A DNA stretch of 64,000 bases from CANNBR01 sp964604015 (GCA_964604015.1 CAZRXF010000012.1:186001-250000); one strand, 5' to 3'. Shown: positions 8,002 to 17,317, counted from the stretch's first letter. The notes: generated from the sequence alone by a model not told the origin. Program-made: numbers and translations.

Positions 8002-11000
8002 TGTCCTCCTCCTGCTGTGGTAACGGTGGTACCCAATGCTTGTGATGCAGCTGTTGGTGCAAGAGGACTTTGTTGCGCCTCGAGCATGGCGGTCTTTTCT
8101 TTAAGGTAGGCACTGCAGGTAGGAATCTTGCTCGTGATACGTGTTTGGGCTACTGATTGGAGTTTGGCATCATCGGTTAATGCAAGGGCGGAACTGAAAA
8201 TAATCGTGAGACAGGGGTCAAAAATATCAAGATCAAGAAGCGCCTGGAAGTCGCCCAGGCAGCCTCGTAGGAGCGTGACAACTCCTGCCTTGTCGCTTGG
8301 AATGGCTCCTGCTTGTGGGGTTCCTGAAGCCGCTCCTGATTTATTGAGCCATGCCGGTTGAGCAATGATTGGTTGTTCATAAAGGCGGATGGTCATTGCT
8401 CCGCTCGGGTCTTTTCCAAAAATAGGAATGTTCATATAAAACCCAGTTATTCCATCTTTGGGAAGATTGTTCGGTTCATAGAGATACGAGGTACCTTTTG
8501 ATGAGGTGACCGCTACTTTTTTAACCCAGCTTGGAAGAATGCCTGTTACTTCTGTGGTGGCATCTGGGGCTTCTAAGAAGAAGAATTTTTGATACGCAAA
8601 TGACCCAATCGATTGCAAGTTGGTAACTGTTTGACCAGTCAGAGGATCAAGAGCGGTTCCGTTTGGCGATACGGTCTGTTCAATCCCAAATGTTGGGTAG
8701 GGGGCAACGCTACTGTTTTCAACTTCGGCAGCAAGTTTTGGAAGAAGACGAACTCCTCTAAATGTTGCAGGATCATAGAAAAAGAGTGGCGGGTTTGCTT
8801 GTTCAAGGAGCTTTGCAATCGAATCATTAGAAGAACTTTCGTACTGCAATGCTGTGCGGATGGCATGCGCATAGTCTGCGAACTGTGTCAGGCCAACATA
8901 GGAAGGATTGTTTGGTGTGTTGGAAATGTTCTGCAGTGTGCGGGCGTAAAGATTAAAGAAAGTGAGATATTCCTTAAGAACAGCTAAGAACGCCTTGCGC
9001 ATGGCACTGAAATTATTGTGTGAGCTGATGACAGCAGCAACCGTTTGAAGAGCATTTTCAGTTGGATCTGAGATGTTGAGATTCGGTTTATATGCCTTTT
9101 GTTGAGAAAGTACTTTTGTTTTGTACGAAGTAAGCGTAGTTGCAAGAGCGGTTCGCGTTGGTGCATTAATTTGGTTAAACAGAAAGTTTGGCTGATTAAT
9201 AATCGGGAGTGCATCTTGAAAGAGGGCGACGTTTTGAGGAGAAAGAGATGCGGTAAAGTTTGTTACCAGTTTGTCTTGGAATTGGCGCTTTTTAATCAGA
9301 AGAAGAATGTTCAGAAATGAGGTTCCATTCAGTGTTGAAACGCGTGGTTTTGCTGTCGAAGGTGGCGTGACTCCTTTTTGAGAAGGTGCCTGAGGAACAG
9401 TGAAAAGTTTAAGAAGTGCTGTGCGCGGGTCCATCCATTTTGCTTTTTCACTTGGTGCCTTGATTTCAGTCAGTATTTTGAAAGAAACGGGGCCGGTTGT
9501 TGCTTCAAGGGCAGCGTCAAGAGCGTTCAATGTTTCGTATTGAGACGGAGTGATACTTGAGCAAAGTGCTTGCGTATCACCTGGATTTTGCCCAAACAAG
9601 AATCGTAACGAAGAAGATTCCTGGCGGTGTGATTGAAGCCGTGTCTCGTAGACTTGATCGAAGGTCTGGAAGAGCTGCAAAACAAGAATTTGTTCTTCGG
9701 TTGTTAATTGATTGAAGGAAGTAAAGCTAGGCGATTGGATAACCTGAAGTGCTTGCATGATGTCATTCTGTTGCTGTTGTTCTGACTGTGAGGGGTTGGC
9801 TGTAGTTAAGGTGCTTTGTACTTGGACCCCAAAATCAGCAGCGGTCAAAGGAGCAAGCGTGTAGGAACTGAAAGCGACAAGAGCTTGTTGGAGTGCCGTT
9901 GCTTGTTGCGCTGTAAGACTGCTTGCAGAAAGAGGATTTTCTTTCAAAGGAAGGGCAATCGATTGGAATAATTGCATTTGTGCTGTTGAAAAAGTTGTGT
10001 TTGCGGCGTTGTTGCTTGCGACCCATAGCGCATAGGAAAGGTCTGCTCGTTGTGTGTCAGTAAGATTTTCAAGAGCAAGTTGTGTGGTATAGGGAGGTTG
10101 TCCCAACATACGAAGAGCAATGTCTTTTGCCGCCAGAGCTTGTGAGGGGGTAAGTACTTGGTAGGTTGGGTTAAGTTTTCCCAGGATTTCGACCACTTGA
10201 GCAAGCTCCTGAACAGTGGTGGCCTCATACTGTTCAAGAATGTACGCGAGAATACTCTTGAGTCCTTGGCGTTCTTCGGCTGTAAGCGGTGTGGCACTTG
10301 GTGTTGTTTCTTGTAAGAGCTGTGCGTAATTCTGTGCAAGAGAAATGTAGCGTGTGAGTGGTTCTCCAAGAGAAAATTGAGTAACCAAAGAACCAAGAAG
10401 TTGTGTTTGATCCGATGATGGGGTTGCTGTTTCTGGGTTGGTAAGGTACGAGACAAGAGCATCAACATTGGCAGTTGTTGCTTGAGCTGTAATGTAAGCA
10501 AGAATCGAGTAAATGGTCTGTGAAAGTGCGCGAGCTTGGGGTGGGGTCAGATTTTTGACTGAGAAATTTGTGGAGGTCAAAAGAGTGAGCGCAGCAGTTA
10601 AATCGGGTGTTTCCGTGATGCCAAGAACAGGCATGTATTTTCTGATCCCAAGGTATGCAAGAGAGGTCAGAGAAGTATCAAGTTGTTCAAGCCCGAGGAC
10701 AGCGAGCACTGACTTTTCTATATCGAGAATAAAAATATTTGGGTCGCTCATCTGATCAGATTGGATACAACGCATTCCCGTGGATATGGCTGAACTTTCA
10801 GCAAGACCCGGTAGCAAGGATCTGATAGCTTGCCCCAGTTGTGCCATAACAACGTTGACCAGATGGTTGACGATGAGTGTCTTCTTATTGAGGGCGTACT
10901 GTTTTTCGGTGACCATGTATGACTTCAGATCGTCAATGTGTGTCATGTTTAACGCGGTATAGATTCCCACGAGGTACATATAAATTTGATGGAGTGCCAC

Positions 11001-11591
11001 AATGTGCACCTTTCTAAACAACGGAAAAAAACTGGGTGTTGCTTTCAGTGCCCCCATAAAATTTTCGTACGCTTGGGCAAGTTCTTGATTGTCGGGAAAG
11101 AGAGGTTGGGGCGGGGTGAGAATGGTTCGTTGCCCTTGTGTGAAACTGACATTGTTGAGGTTGCCGATTGCCTGGGCGGCTGTGGGAATTCTGTACTTTG
11201 ATCGTGGTCCAACTTTCAGGGGTGAGCCACCCATTGAAGTGTCTGAAGTAAACATGGCGTTTACTTTTTGAGAGAGCGGCGTGTAAATGCTTGTTAAGAT
11301 TTGCGAAATAGATTGTGCGGTTGCTTGTGTTGTTTGTTCTGAAAGTGCATTCGCTGATGTGGCAAAGGGATTGTCTGAAACTGGTGTCGTGACTGGGGCG
11401 GGGATTGGTGATTGCTGGAATGGCCCGGTGTTTGCAAGAGATTGTGGGGCAACAGGAGGTGCGTTGATGCCACTAAACGTACTGTTCCAAGGAACGATTG
11501 TTTCCGTAGAAACTGAAGAGCCTACGCAAAGAGAACCCGGTGTAATCGTAATCAGGATAATGAAGATGGTGGAACGAGCGCTCTTATTCAT
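7998..11591 (-). CDS. Giant exported helical-repeat protein (1197 aa), first gene of coupled operon
   Basis: The family is not recognised. The signal peptide is MNKSARSTIFIILITITPGS. The middle of the protein (about residues 340-700) repeats a helix that starts with LT and continues with Gln/Glu and Ala/Leu: LTPPQARALSQ, LTAEERQGLKS, LTPSQALAAKD, LTDTQRADLSY, LTAQQATALQQ, LTTEEQILVLQ and ITPSQYETLNA. The unit is irregular in length but clearly recurrent, suggesting an alpha-solenoid. The last 250 residues are beta-rich with many Tyr, Phe and Pro. It is the first gene of the operon, with about 110 bp to the divergent M23 peptidase gene, so the operon promoter must lie in 11592-11704. Its stop overlaps the next start as ATGA. 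Confidence 0.85.
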   Translation of the reverse strand: MNKSARSTIFIILITITPGSLCVGSSVSTETIVPWNSTFSGINAPPVAPQSLANTGPFQQSPIPAPVTTPVSDNPFATSANALSEQTTQATAQSISQILTSIYTPLSQKVNAMFTSDTSMGGSPLKVGPRSKYRIPTAAQAIGNLNNVSFTQGQRTILTPPQPLFPDNQELAQAYENFMGALKATPSFFPLFRKVHIVALHQIYMYLVGIYTALNMTHIDDLKSYMVTEKQYALNKKTLIVNHLVNVVMAQLGQAIRSLLPGLAESSAISTGMRCIQSDQMSDPNIFILDIEKSVLAVLGLEQLDTSLTSLAYLGIRKYMPVLGITETPDLTAALTLLTSTNFSVKNLTPPQARALSQTIYSILAYITAQATTANVDALVSYLTNPETATPSSDQTQLLGSLVTQFSLGEPLTRYISLAQNYAQLLQETTPSATPLTAEERQGLKSILAYILEQYEATTVQELAQVVEILGKLNPTYQVLTPSQALAAKDIALRMLGQPPYTTQLALENLTDTQRADLSYALWVASNNAANTTFSTAQMQLFQSIALPLKENPLSASSLTAQQATALQQALVAFSSYTLAPLTAADFGVQVQSTLTTANPSQSEQQQQNDIMQALQVIQSPSFTSFNQLTTEEQILVLQLFQTFDQVYETRLQSHRQESSSLRFLFGQNPGDTQALCSSITPSQYETLNALDAALEATTGPVSFKILTEIKAPSEKAKWMDPRTALLKLFTVPQAPSQKGVTPPSTAKPRVSTLNGTSFLNILLLIKKRQFQDKLVTNFTASLSPQNVALFQDALPIINQPNFLFNQINAPTRTALATTLTSYKTKVLSQQKAYKPNLNISDPTENALQTVAAVISSHNNFSAMRKAFLAVLKEYLTFFNLYARTLQNISNTPNNPSYVGLTQFADYAHAIRTALQYESSSNDSIAKLLEQANPPLFFYDPATFRGVRLLPKLAAEVENSSVAPYPTFGIEQTVSPNGTALDPLTGQTVTNLQSIGSFAYQKFFFLEAPDATTEVTGILPSWVKKVAVTSSKGTSYLYEPNNLPKDGITGFYMNIPIFGKDPSGAMTIRLYEQPIIAQPAWLNKSGAASGTPQAGAIPSDKAGVVTLLRGCLGDFQALLDLDIFDPCLTIIFSSALALTDDAKLQSVAQTRITSKIPTCSAYLKEKTAMLEAQQSPLAPTAASQALGTTVTTAGGGQ

Positions 11592-11704
11592 GGTTTTGGT
11601 GGTTTCCTTGGTTTGATTCCTCTATCAATAGATTCGTTTTTTCTGTATGCTTCATTCGCATAAAGAAAGTCAATGAAACATGCGCGTACGAAAAGAGGAT
11701 TTTT

Positions 11705-12913
11705 ATGAAAAAATTGCAGCTTCTCTTTTGGGTGGTTGTTCTCGGGGTGGTTGGTTGGATTGGTAAAAATACGTATCACTATTTCTTCGATAAGAAGAGC
11801 CCAGAAGTCATTCTCTCTGGTATCACCCAAGGTGGATATTATGCAGGGGATATCTCCTGTGTGGTGAATGGATGTCATCCCTATAAAGTTGGTAAGATTT
11901 CGGTTTTTCTTGATGGAACTCCTCTTATCTACAACTTTTCCATAGGCAAATGTTCGTTCGAACATCCTTTTACTATTAATACGCGTGCATTAACCAACGG
12001 AAAGCATGATCTTAAGGTAAAGCTTGTTGATGGTACATTCCATAAGAATGAAGCAATCGAGGAACGTCAGTTTAGTGTTGATAACACACACCTGCAGGCC
12101 GCTTTTGTGCGCCCTGTTACTGATTTAAAAGTCTTTCAAGGTAAGACGTTGACGTTGCAGTTTCAATCAAGCAAGCCATTGAAGGAAGCAAAGCTGCATG
12201 CATTTAGTAAAACATTTGACTGTGTGCCAGAAAAAGAAGGCTCTCTTGTGTATGAAACGTTTGTTCCTATCGATTGTGAAGAAACGCCCAATGAGTACCT
12301 ATTTTCCATCAACTGCATGGATCAGGTTGAAAATGTGGTGACGTTGGAAGGAAAGCTACAAGTGGTTCCTTTTCCTTTCAAAAAGGGAAATTTAACAGTT
12401 TCGGCTGATTACGTTGCAAAAGAAAAAGAGTTAGGGCTTTCGCCACAGCAACTTACTGACCAGTTGGCGGTGCTCAGCGAGCAATCACCAGCACGTAAAT
12501 TGTGGCATGGGCAGTTTTGTGCGCCGACTGACATTTTGAGCATCACAACGGAGTTTGGAAATATCCGTACAACGCCACAACGGGGACGTTATGCACACAA
12601 GGCGATCGATATTGCAAATCATCCACGTAGCATTGTATGGGCACCTCAGGACGGTAAGGTGGTGGTTAAGGAGCGCTATGGATACAGCGGTAACACAGTG
12701 GTCATTGACCATGGGTGTGGGATACTTTCTCTGCTCTTTCACCTCGATTCATTTGCGGATGATCTTGAAGTAGGGCAGATGATTAAAAAAGGTAATCCTA
12801 TCGGGCGCCTGGGCAAGACAGGGTATGCAGCAGGGTATCACTTACATTGGGAGATGCGCATAAAAAATATCGCCATTGATCCTCTTGAATGGACAAAGTT
12901 CTCTGTCGCGTGA
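11705..12913 (+). CDS. Membrane-anchored M23 family metallopeptidase
   Basis: The product has 402 residues. An N-terminal transmembrane anchor (MKKLQLLFWVVVLGVVGW) is followed by a long beta-rich, Ig-like periplasmic region (about 35-240) and a C-terminal peptidase M23 (LytM) domain. Zinc ligands are visible as HKAID near residue 297 (H-x3-D, where many family members have HxGID) and HLHWE near residue 379. The Gly-rich strand GYSGNTVVIDHG, typical of active M23 enzymes, is present. The family cleaves peptidoglycan cross-links or activates amidases in cell-wall remodelling. The start is supported by GAGG before the ATG. It is divergent from the giant-protein operon and probably monocistronic. 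Confidence 0.9.
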   Translation: MKKLQLLFWVVVLGVVGWIGKNTYHYFFDKKSPEVILSGITQGGYYAGDISCVVNGCHPYKVGKISVFLDGTPLIYNFSIGKCSFEHPFTINTRALTNGKHDLKVKLVDGTFHKNEAIEERQFSVDNTHLQAAFVRPVTDLKVFQGKTLTLQFQSSKPLKEAKLHAFSKTFDCVPEKEGSLVYETFVPIDCEETPNEYLFSINCMDQVENVVTLEGKLQVVPFPFKKGNLTVSADYVAKEKELGLSPQQLTDQLAVLSEQSPARKLWHGQFCAPTDILSITTEFGNIRTTPQRGRYAHKAIDIANHPRSIVWAPQDGKVVVKERYGYSGNTVVIDHGCGILSLLFHLDSFADDLEVGQMIKKGNPIGRLGKTGYAAGYHLHWEMRIKNIAIDPLEWTKFSVA

Positions 12914-13426
12914 GGTGTACTTTATTTTTTTTGCGTGCTATACAGTAGGTCCTTCGTGAAAATGGAAGTGGCGAGGGGACTGCAGCTCGTATCAGATTTT
13001 TGTAAGCCGTTCTTACCTGTACAGGTGGGGACGGTTTTTAGTTTGTAGCCGTGTAAAAAAGTAAGACAAAAGAAAAAGCCCTCCAACTTAAGAATAAGCT
13101 GAAGGGTTAGGGGGGTGAACAACACCGTAGTGTTGTTCGTTTAGGGACGTTCTTTATTTCAAAATTTGATCGCATCGTAACATTGCGATTGTTCCTTGTC
13201 AAGGTTGCTATGGGGGGTAAGTTGAGCTTAAAAGCGGCCATTTTCACGTGGAGAACGGTTCCTCTACAAAGCTGAAAAAGGTGACGAACAAAACGGGGCG
13301 ATAACGGGATTTTTTTCCAGATAAGAAATAGATAAAAATCGAGAGGGTGAACATACGTAGGATGGAGTGACTTAGTGTGGGCAGAGTTGCCTTTTTTGTA
13401 AAAATGGAGAGGAGTTGTGCGGGGCG
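12914..13426. other. 513-bp spacer without recognised gene
   Basis: No protein gene is supported. A clear minus-strand terminator lies at 13071-13106, leaving about 320 bp of transcribed sequence between the atpC stop and that terminator. An ATCGCA...TGCGAT inverted repeat lies near 13171-13191. I looked for signatures of SRP RNA, RNase P RNA, tmRNA and tRNA on both strands and did not find them. An unrecognised 3'-UTR RNA is possible. Confidence 0.4.
13071..13106 (-). terminator. Rho-independent terminator of atpD-atpC
   Basis: Read on the minus strand, CCCTTCAGCTTA, loop TTCT, TAAGTTGGAGGG gives a 12-bp stem with two G-U pairs, followed by CTTTTTCTTTT. It lies about 320 bp downstream of the atpC stop, with no other minus-strand gene between. 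Confidence 0.8.
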
Positions 13427-13666
13427 TTAATCAATCAGTAACAGTGCCGAGTGGCGTTCAACTGAAAGAAGGGCAGATCGTTCAATGGTGAACGTTTCAA
13501 GTTTCCCTGTGGTAAGGCAATACGTGAAATCTTTTTGTTCTGAAAGAATGAAGGTTGTCGGAGCGTGCTGCGGTTGAATGACAAAGTTGCCATCGGGAGT
13601 GTTAACCTCAATCCAGGCAACGTGATGTTCCGATTTTCCTTTCAGGGAAACAATGGTCAGCTTCAT
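13427..13666 (-). CDS. atpC: F1F0 ATP synthase epsilon subunit, N-terminal domain only
   Basis: The product has 79 residues starting MKLTIVSLKGKSEHHV. It matches the epsilon beta-sandwich: a first strand, then EVNTPDGNFVIQPQHAP (usual family form ..G.-.ILP-HAP), then strands ending in ERHSALLLID. The C-terminal two-helix domain found in most epsilon subunits, which inhibits ATP hydrolysis, is missing because the gene stops after the sandwich. The start overlaps the atpD stop by four bases, which supports translational coupling and the identification. The sequence is divergent, so the call rests on both context and fold pattern. Confidence 0.75.
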   Translation of the reverse strand: MKLTIVSLKGKSEHHVAWIEVNTPDGNFVIQPQHAPTTFILSEQKDFTYCLTTGKLETFTIERSALLSVERHSALLLID

Positions 13667-15120
13667 ACCCCATGCTTCTTTTCTTCAAATTTTATTTTGT
13701 CTGCTTTTTCATAGGCCTGTTCGAGTGTTCCAACCATGTAGAATGCCTGATCTGGAAGGTCATCGCATTCTCCATCAACAAGCTTTTGAAAGTCATTGAT
13801 GGTGGTATCTTTTGGCACATACTGTCCAGGAATATTACTGAAGTTTTCCGCAACAAACAGTGGCTGAGTCAAAAACTTTTGCACTTTTTGAGCACGACGA
13901 ACAGTGAGTCTATCTTCATCTGATAGTTCATCCATCCCTAAGATCGCCAAGATATCTTGTAGCTCTTTATATCGCTGCAGAAGATGCTGAACCTTTCGAG
14001 CGACAGAATAATGTTTTTGACCAATGATGTATGGAGAAAGTCCCTTTGAGTTCGATTCAAGAGGATCAATAGCAGGAAAGAGCCCCAGTTCTGCGAGCCT
14101 ACGAGAAAGCACGGTGTTTGCATCAAGATGCATAAAGGTGGTTGCTGGCGCTGGGTCAGTAATATCGTCGGCTGGAACGTACACTGCTTGGATAGACGTG
14201 ATAGAGCCATTGATGGTATTTGCAATCCGTTCTTGGAAAGATCCCATTTCTGTTGCCAGGGTAGGTTGGTACCCCACCGCAGAAGGCATACGCCCTAAGA
14301 GCGCGGAAACTTCAGAGCCTGCTTGGACAAAGCGGAAAATGTTATCAACAAACAGGAGCACGTCCTTTTTATCTTTATCGCGGAAATACTCAGCCATGGT
14401 TAGACCGGTAAGTGCCACGCGTAAGCGAGCTCCAGGCATTTCCCCCATTTGTCCAAAAACAAGGGCTGTTTTATCAATGACGTGGGAAGCTTTCATTTCA
14501 AGAAGAAGTTCGTTTCCTTCCCGTGTTCGTTCGCCTACCCCTGCAAAAACAGAAAAGCCACCATGCTCAATAGCAATGTTGCGGATAAGTTCCATGACAA
14601 GAATCGTCTTTCCAACTCCTGCGCCACCAAAAAGACCAATCTTTGATCCTTTAAGATAGGGGCACAAAAGATCGATAACTTTGATACCTGTCTCTTGGAT
14701 GGAATTTTGTATGTTTTGTTCGATAAGTGAGGGCGGCTCGCGATGAATGGGCCAGGACTCAGTGTCTGCGTGAACGGGTCCAAGGCCGTCAATGGGAGCA
14801 CCAAGAACATCAAATACCCTACCCAGCACCCCTTTTCCTACAGGAACTGAGATCGGGCCCCCCGTATCACTGACAGATAAGCCGCGGCTAATATTTGCGA
14901 TATCTTCAAGCGCAATGCAGCGAACAACCCCGTCACCCAACTGTTGGGCAACTTCGACCGCTACCTCTCGATGTACCTTGGGATTATCTTCTTGCGGGAT
15001 CGAGATAAGAAGTTTGCTGAAAATACTTGGCGTTTGAGCCTGTGGAAATTGAGCGTCAATAATGGTGCCGCTGATGCGTAACACGTGACCGCTGTTTGGT
15101 AAAGTGCGCCTTTCTGTCAT
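13663..15120 (-). CDS. atpD: F1F0 ATP synthase beta subunit
   Basis: The 485-residue catalytic subunit of the F1 head synthesises or hydrolyses ATP with alpha. The P-loop GGAGVGKT is near residue 163, followed by MELIRNIA. GVGERTREGNE, the Walker B strand VLLFVDNIFRF, and the C-terminal helical domain with ILGMDELSDEDRL are all present and typical of F-type rather than V-type enzymes. AGAAGGG precedes the ATG. It is followed by atpC but preceded by an unrelated small exported protein gene, so atpA, atpG and the F0 genes are not adjacent and must be elsewhere if the enzyme is complete. Confidence 0.97.
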   Translation of the reverse strand: MTERRTLPNSGHVLRISGTIIDAQFPQAQTPSIFSKLLISIPQEDNPKVHREVAVEVAQQLGDGVVRCIALEDIANISRGLSVSDTGGPISVPVGKGVLGRVFDVLGAPIDGLGPVHADTESWPIHREPPSLIEQNIQNSIQETGIKVIDLLCPYLKGSKIGLFGGAGVGKTILVMELIRNIAIEHGGFSVFAGVGERTREGNELLLEMKASHVIDKTALVFGQMGEMPGARLRVALTGLTMAEYFRDKDKKDVLLFVDNIFRFVQAGSEVSALLGRMPSAVGYQPTLATEMGSFQERIANTINGSITSIQAVYVPADDITDPAPATTFMHLDANTVLSRRLAELGLFPAIDPLESNSKGLSPYIIGQKHYSVARKVQHLLQRYKELQDILAILGMDELSDEDRLTVRRAQKVQKFLTQPLFVAENFSNIPGQYVPKDTTINDFQKLVDGECDDLPDQAFYMVGTLEQAYEKADKIKFEEKKHGV

Positions 15121-15243
15121 ACGTTCCCTTCTACTCTAATGAAACAAGGTAAGCTTTCAGGCTAAAGATTTGTGATCTGCTTGTAAAGATGCAAAGCCAT
15201 TTTCGCAGCGTTTTTATGCTCTTTTTTGCCGCATAAACCTCAT

Positions 15244-15269
15244 AAAAAAAGAGACAGCTGTGCTGTCTC
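15244..15269 (-). terminator. Rho-independent terminator of small exported protein gene
   Basis: On the minus strand GAGACAG, loop CACAG, CTGTCTC is followed by seven Ts. It lies 35 bp after the stop of the 71-residue protein gene and insulates it from atpD. Confidence 0.9.
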
Positions 15270-15303
15270 CCTCTCGTACTTTGATCTGCTCGTGTAAAAC
15301 GGA

Positions 15304-15519
15304 TTACTGAGCAGCCACTTCTGTTGCTGGTGTTTCTTCTTGAGCTGTGGTGGTAGCTTTCTTCACTTCTTGTTGTTCGGTTGCAGATACCGATACTTCT
15401 TCAGTGGCGATAACAACTGGTGCTTGTTCTTGTGCTTCTGAAGTAGTTACCACTTCTTCGGCAATAACAGGGGAAACAACTGCAAGGGTCAATGCTAAAG
15501 CGATAGTTTTCATTTTCAT
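15304..15519 (-). CDS. Small exported Thr/Glu/Val-rich protein (71 aa)
   Basis: The start at 15519 is supported by AAGGAG nine bases upstream; a longer frame upstream lacks a site. Residues 1-20 are a signal peptide (MKMKTIALALTLAVVSPVIA). The remainder is a low-complexity acidic chain of Glu, Ala, Val, Thr and Gln with no cysteines and no predicted globular core. I recognise no family. It has its own strong terminator, which suggests it is well expressed. It may be a small periplasmic or secreted intrinsically disordered protein. Confidence 0.7.
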   Translation of the reverse strand: MKMKTIALALTLAVVSPVIAEEVVTTSEAQEQAPVVIATEEVSVSATEQQEVKKATTTAQEETPATEVAAQ

Positions 15520-15755
15520 AGAAAAACTCCTTAAAAATAAGATTAAAGTTCGCTCGAAGTATAAGTTCTTTTGAAGAAATAGCAATAAAACAAATAAGCT
15601 TGAGTAATAAGTTTTCTGAGCTTAATGAACAAATAGAGTTTAAAAGTGTGGTGCTGGTGGCTTTTCTATGTTGCGTTTCAATAGTTTTGACACCTTCTTT
15701 TCTCGTTAGGTATTTTTTACCTGGGTAGTGTGTGTTGCCTAGGTAAGGAAAATCG

Positions 15756-17192
15756 GTGAAGAATATCGTGCTTGTGTATGGACTATTTGGCCTTGTTGGG
15801 AACGCCTGTTTTCCTCGGGGTGGTGCGGTACTACGACCAGAAACACTCACTACTGATCTCAAGCGGTATCTTGACACATCGGTTAATGTTGCAGGTCTTT
15901 CTGACTATCATTTTGGCGTGCAGGGTCTCGTAAAGCAGCCGTTTGTTACCACAGAGCTTTTTGATATTGCAACGGGGCTTGCGCTTACTCCTGATGGTCG
16001 TATCATTCTTGCTGGGTATGCAGGAGACGCTATTGCAAATGAATGGAAACTGGCCCTTGTGCGGTATCTTCCTTCTGGTGTACTAGATTCTGGCTTTGGT
16101 ACTGAGGGAATCGTGGTCCACCAGTTTAGTAACCTTTTGTACGATCAAATTAATGCGGTGGCGCTCCAATCAGATGGATTACTTCTTGTGGGGGGTGAAA
16201 CACGCGTTGGAGTTGGTCAGTATGAGTTCTTGCTAGCACGGTATCTTGATACGGGGGCTCTCGATACAAACTATGGAGTACATGGATTGGTGAATCAGCC
16301 GTTCATGGGAACAGGGTCGTACGACGAGATCAAAGCGGTTGCGGTAACACGATTACATACTGCAATGGTAACAGGTTATTCAAAAGATGCGGGGGGGCAA
16401 AAGTTGGTGGTTGCATCGTATACCTCCCAAGGAATAGCAGGCGAGGCATTTGGAGGAGCAGGAAAGGTGCTACAGCCATTCTTGGGTGACCAGCATAATG
16501 ATACCGGGACTGCGATTGTGATTGCTGCTGATGGATCGGTGATTGTTGGTGGAACCTGTGGGGATGGCGGAGTAGGGCAGATTAAATGCGTACTCTTGAA
16601 ATATGATGCAGCAGGGTCACTTGTTCAATCATTTGGGAGAAATGGGGTTCTTCTTCAGCCGTTTATTGGTACGGGAAATCATGACGAAATTATCTGCCTT
16701 GCCTTACAACCAAATGGGGCTATTGTGGCAGGTGGCTTTACATCAGACGCAGGAGGCAGAAAGGCGCTTCTTATTCGTTACACATCCCAAGGTGTTCTTG
16801 ATCAAACATTTGGGAATGGTGGCATTGTGGCTCAATCATTTCTTACTGCTCCTGGTGGCACTGATGTTATCAATGCGGTGGTACTGCAACCTGATGGAAA
16901 AATCGTAGTGGCTGGATCAACCGATGGAGGAGCGGGGGACAAATATTTTCTTGCGCGCTATGACAGCAACGGAAATCTCGATCCGCTTTTTGGAAAGGGT
17001 GGAGTGGTTATTAGTCCATTTATTGGCGATGGTAACGGGGATGAGATTCAAGATCTTGCCCTTGCTCCTAATGGTTCTTTGATTGGAACTGGATGCACGC
17101 GTGACGCGGGCGGTTCAAAAATGTTTGTGACGCGCGCCATCGATGCGACTGATCTGAATTTTTTTGGTGGTGGCGGCGGATTGTGTGCATAA
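15756..17192 (+). CDS. Exported delta-60 repeat protein (DUF5122-type beta-propeller)
   Basis: The product has 478 residues. The GTG start is preceded by TAAGGAAAA and begins a signal-like stretch (MKNIVLVYGLFGLVGNACF). It then repeats a unit of about 55-60 residues, at least six times, with the pattern ALQPDGKIVVAG, then LARYDSNG-LD--FG--G-V, for example ALQSDGLLLVGG, ALQPNGAIVAGG and VLQPDGKIVVAG. This is the delta-60 repeat, which forms beta-propeller-like folds in extracellular proteins. A distinctive spacer NQPFMGTG or LQPFIGTG recurs in this copy. The end is Gly-rich. Two other delta-60 genes lie at 54113 and 58777. Probable surface or secreted protein; ligand unknown. Confidence 0.85.
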   Translation: MKNIVLVYGLFGLVGNACFPRGGAVLRPETLTTDLKRYLDTSVNVAGLSDYHFGVQGLVKQPFVTTELFDIATGLALTPDGRIILAGYAGDAIANEWKLALVRYLPSGVLDSGFGTEGIVVHQFSNLLYDQINAVALQSDGLLLVGGETRVGVGQYEFLLARYLDTGALDTNYGVHGLVNQPFMGTGSYDEIKAVAVTRLHTAMVTGYSKDAGGQKLVVASYTSQGIAGEAFGGAGKVLQPFLGDQHNDTGTAIVIAADGSVIVGGTCGDGGVGQIKCVLLKYDAAGSLVQSFGRNGVLLQPFIGTGNHDEIICLALQPNGAIVAGGFTSDAGGRKALLIRYTSQGVLDQTFGNGGIVAQSFLTAPGGTDVINAVVLQPDGKIVVAGSTDGGAGDKYFLARYDSNGNLDPLFGKGGVVISPFIGDGNGDEIQDLALAPNGSLIGTGCTRDAGGSKMFVTRAIDATDLNFFGGGGGLCA

Positions 17193-17243
17193 GTTCATGG
17201 TTTTGAAAGAATATGATCTTGCAATGGCTGATTGAAAAGTTCA

Positions 17244-17271
17244 TTGTTTCATTTTTCTATGCATGTAAAAT
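17244..17271 (+). promoter_or_regulatory. Possible sigma-70-type promoter for exported protein gene
   Basis: TTGTTT at 17244-17249 and TAAAAT at 17266-17271 are separated by 16 bp and lie about 45 bp before the ATG of the 17318 gene. The match is moderate and not tested. Confidence 0.35.
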
Positions 17272-17317
17272 GTCTGAGTAGGGTTTGTTTCATGATTATT
17301 TTTTAAGGGGGAATGAT

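Noticed and set aside
12914..13110. SRP RNA, RNase P RNA or tmRNA in the spacer after the M23 gene
   Set aside because: None of the conserved cores (SRP GGAAGGAAGCA-type loop, RNase P GAGGAAAGTC, tmRNA tag or tRNA-like ends) was found on either strand.
14024..14659. 211-codon plus-strand frame
   Set aside because: Lies antisense within atpD, which is unambiguous.
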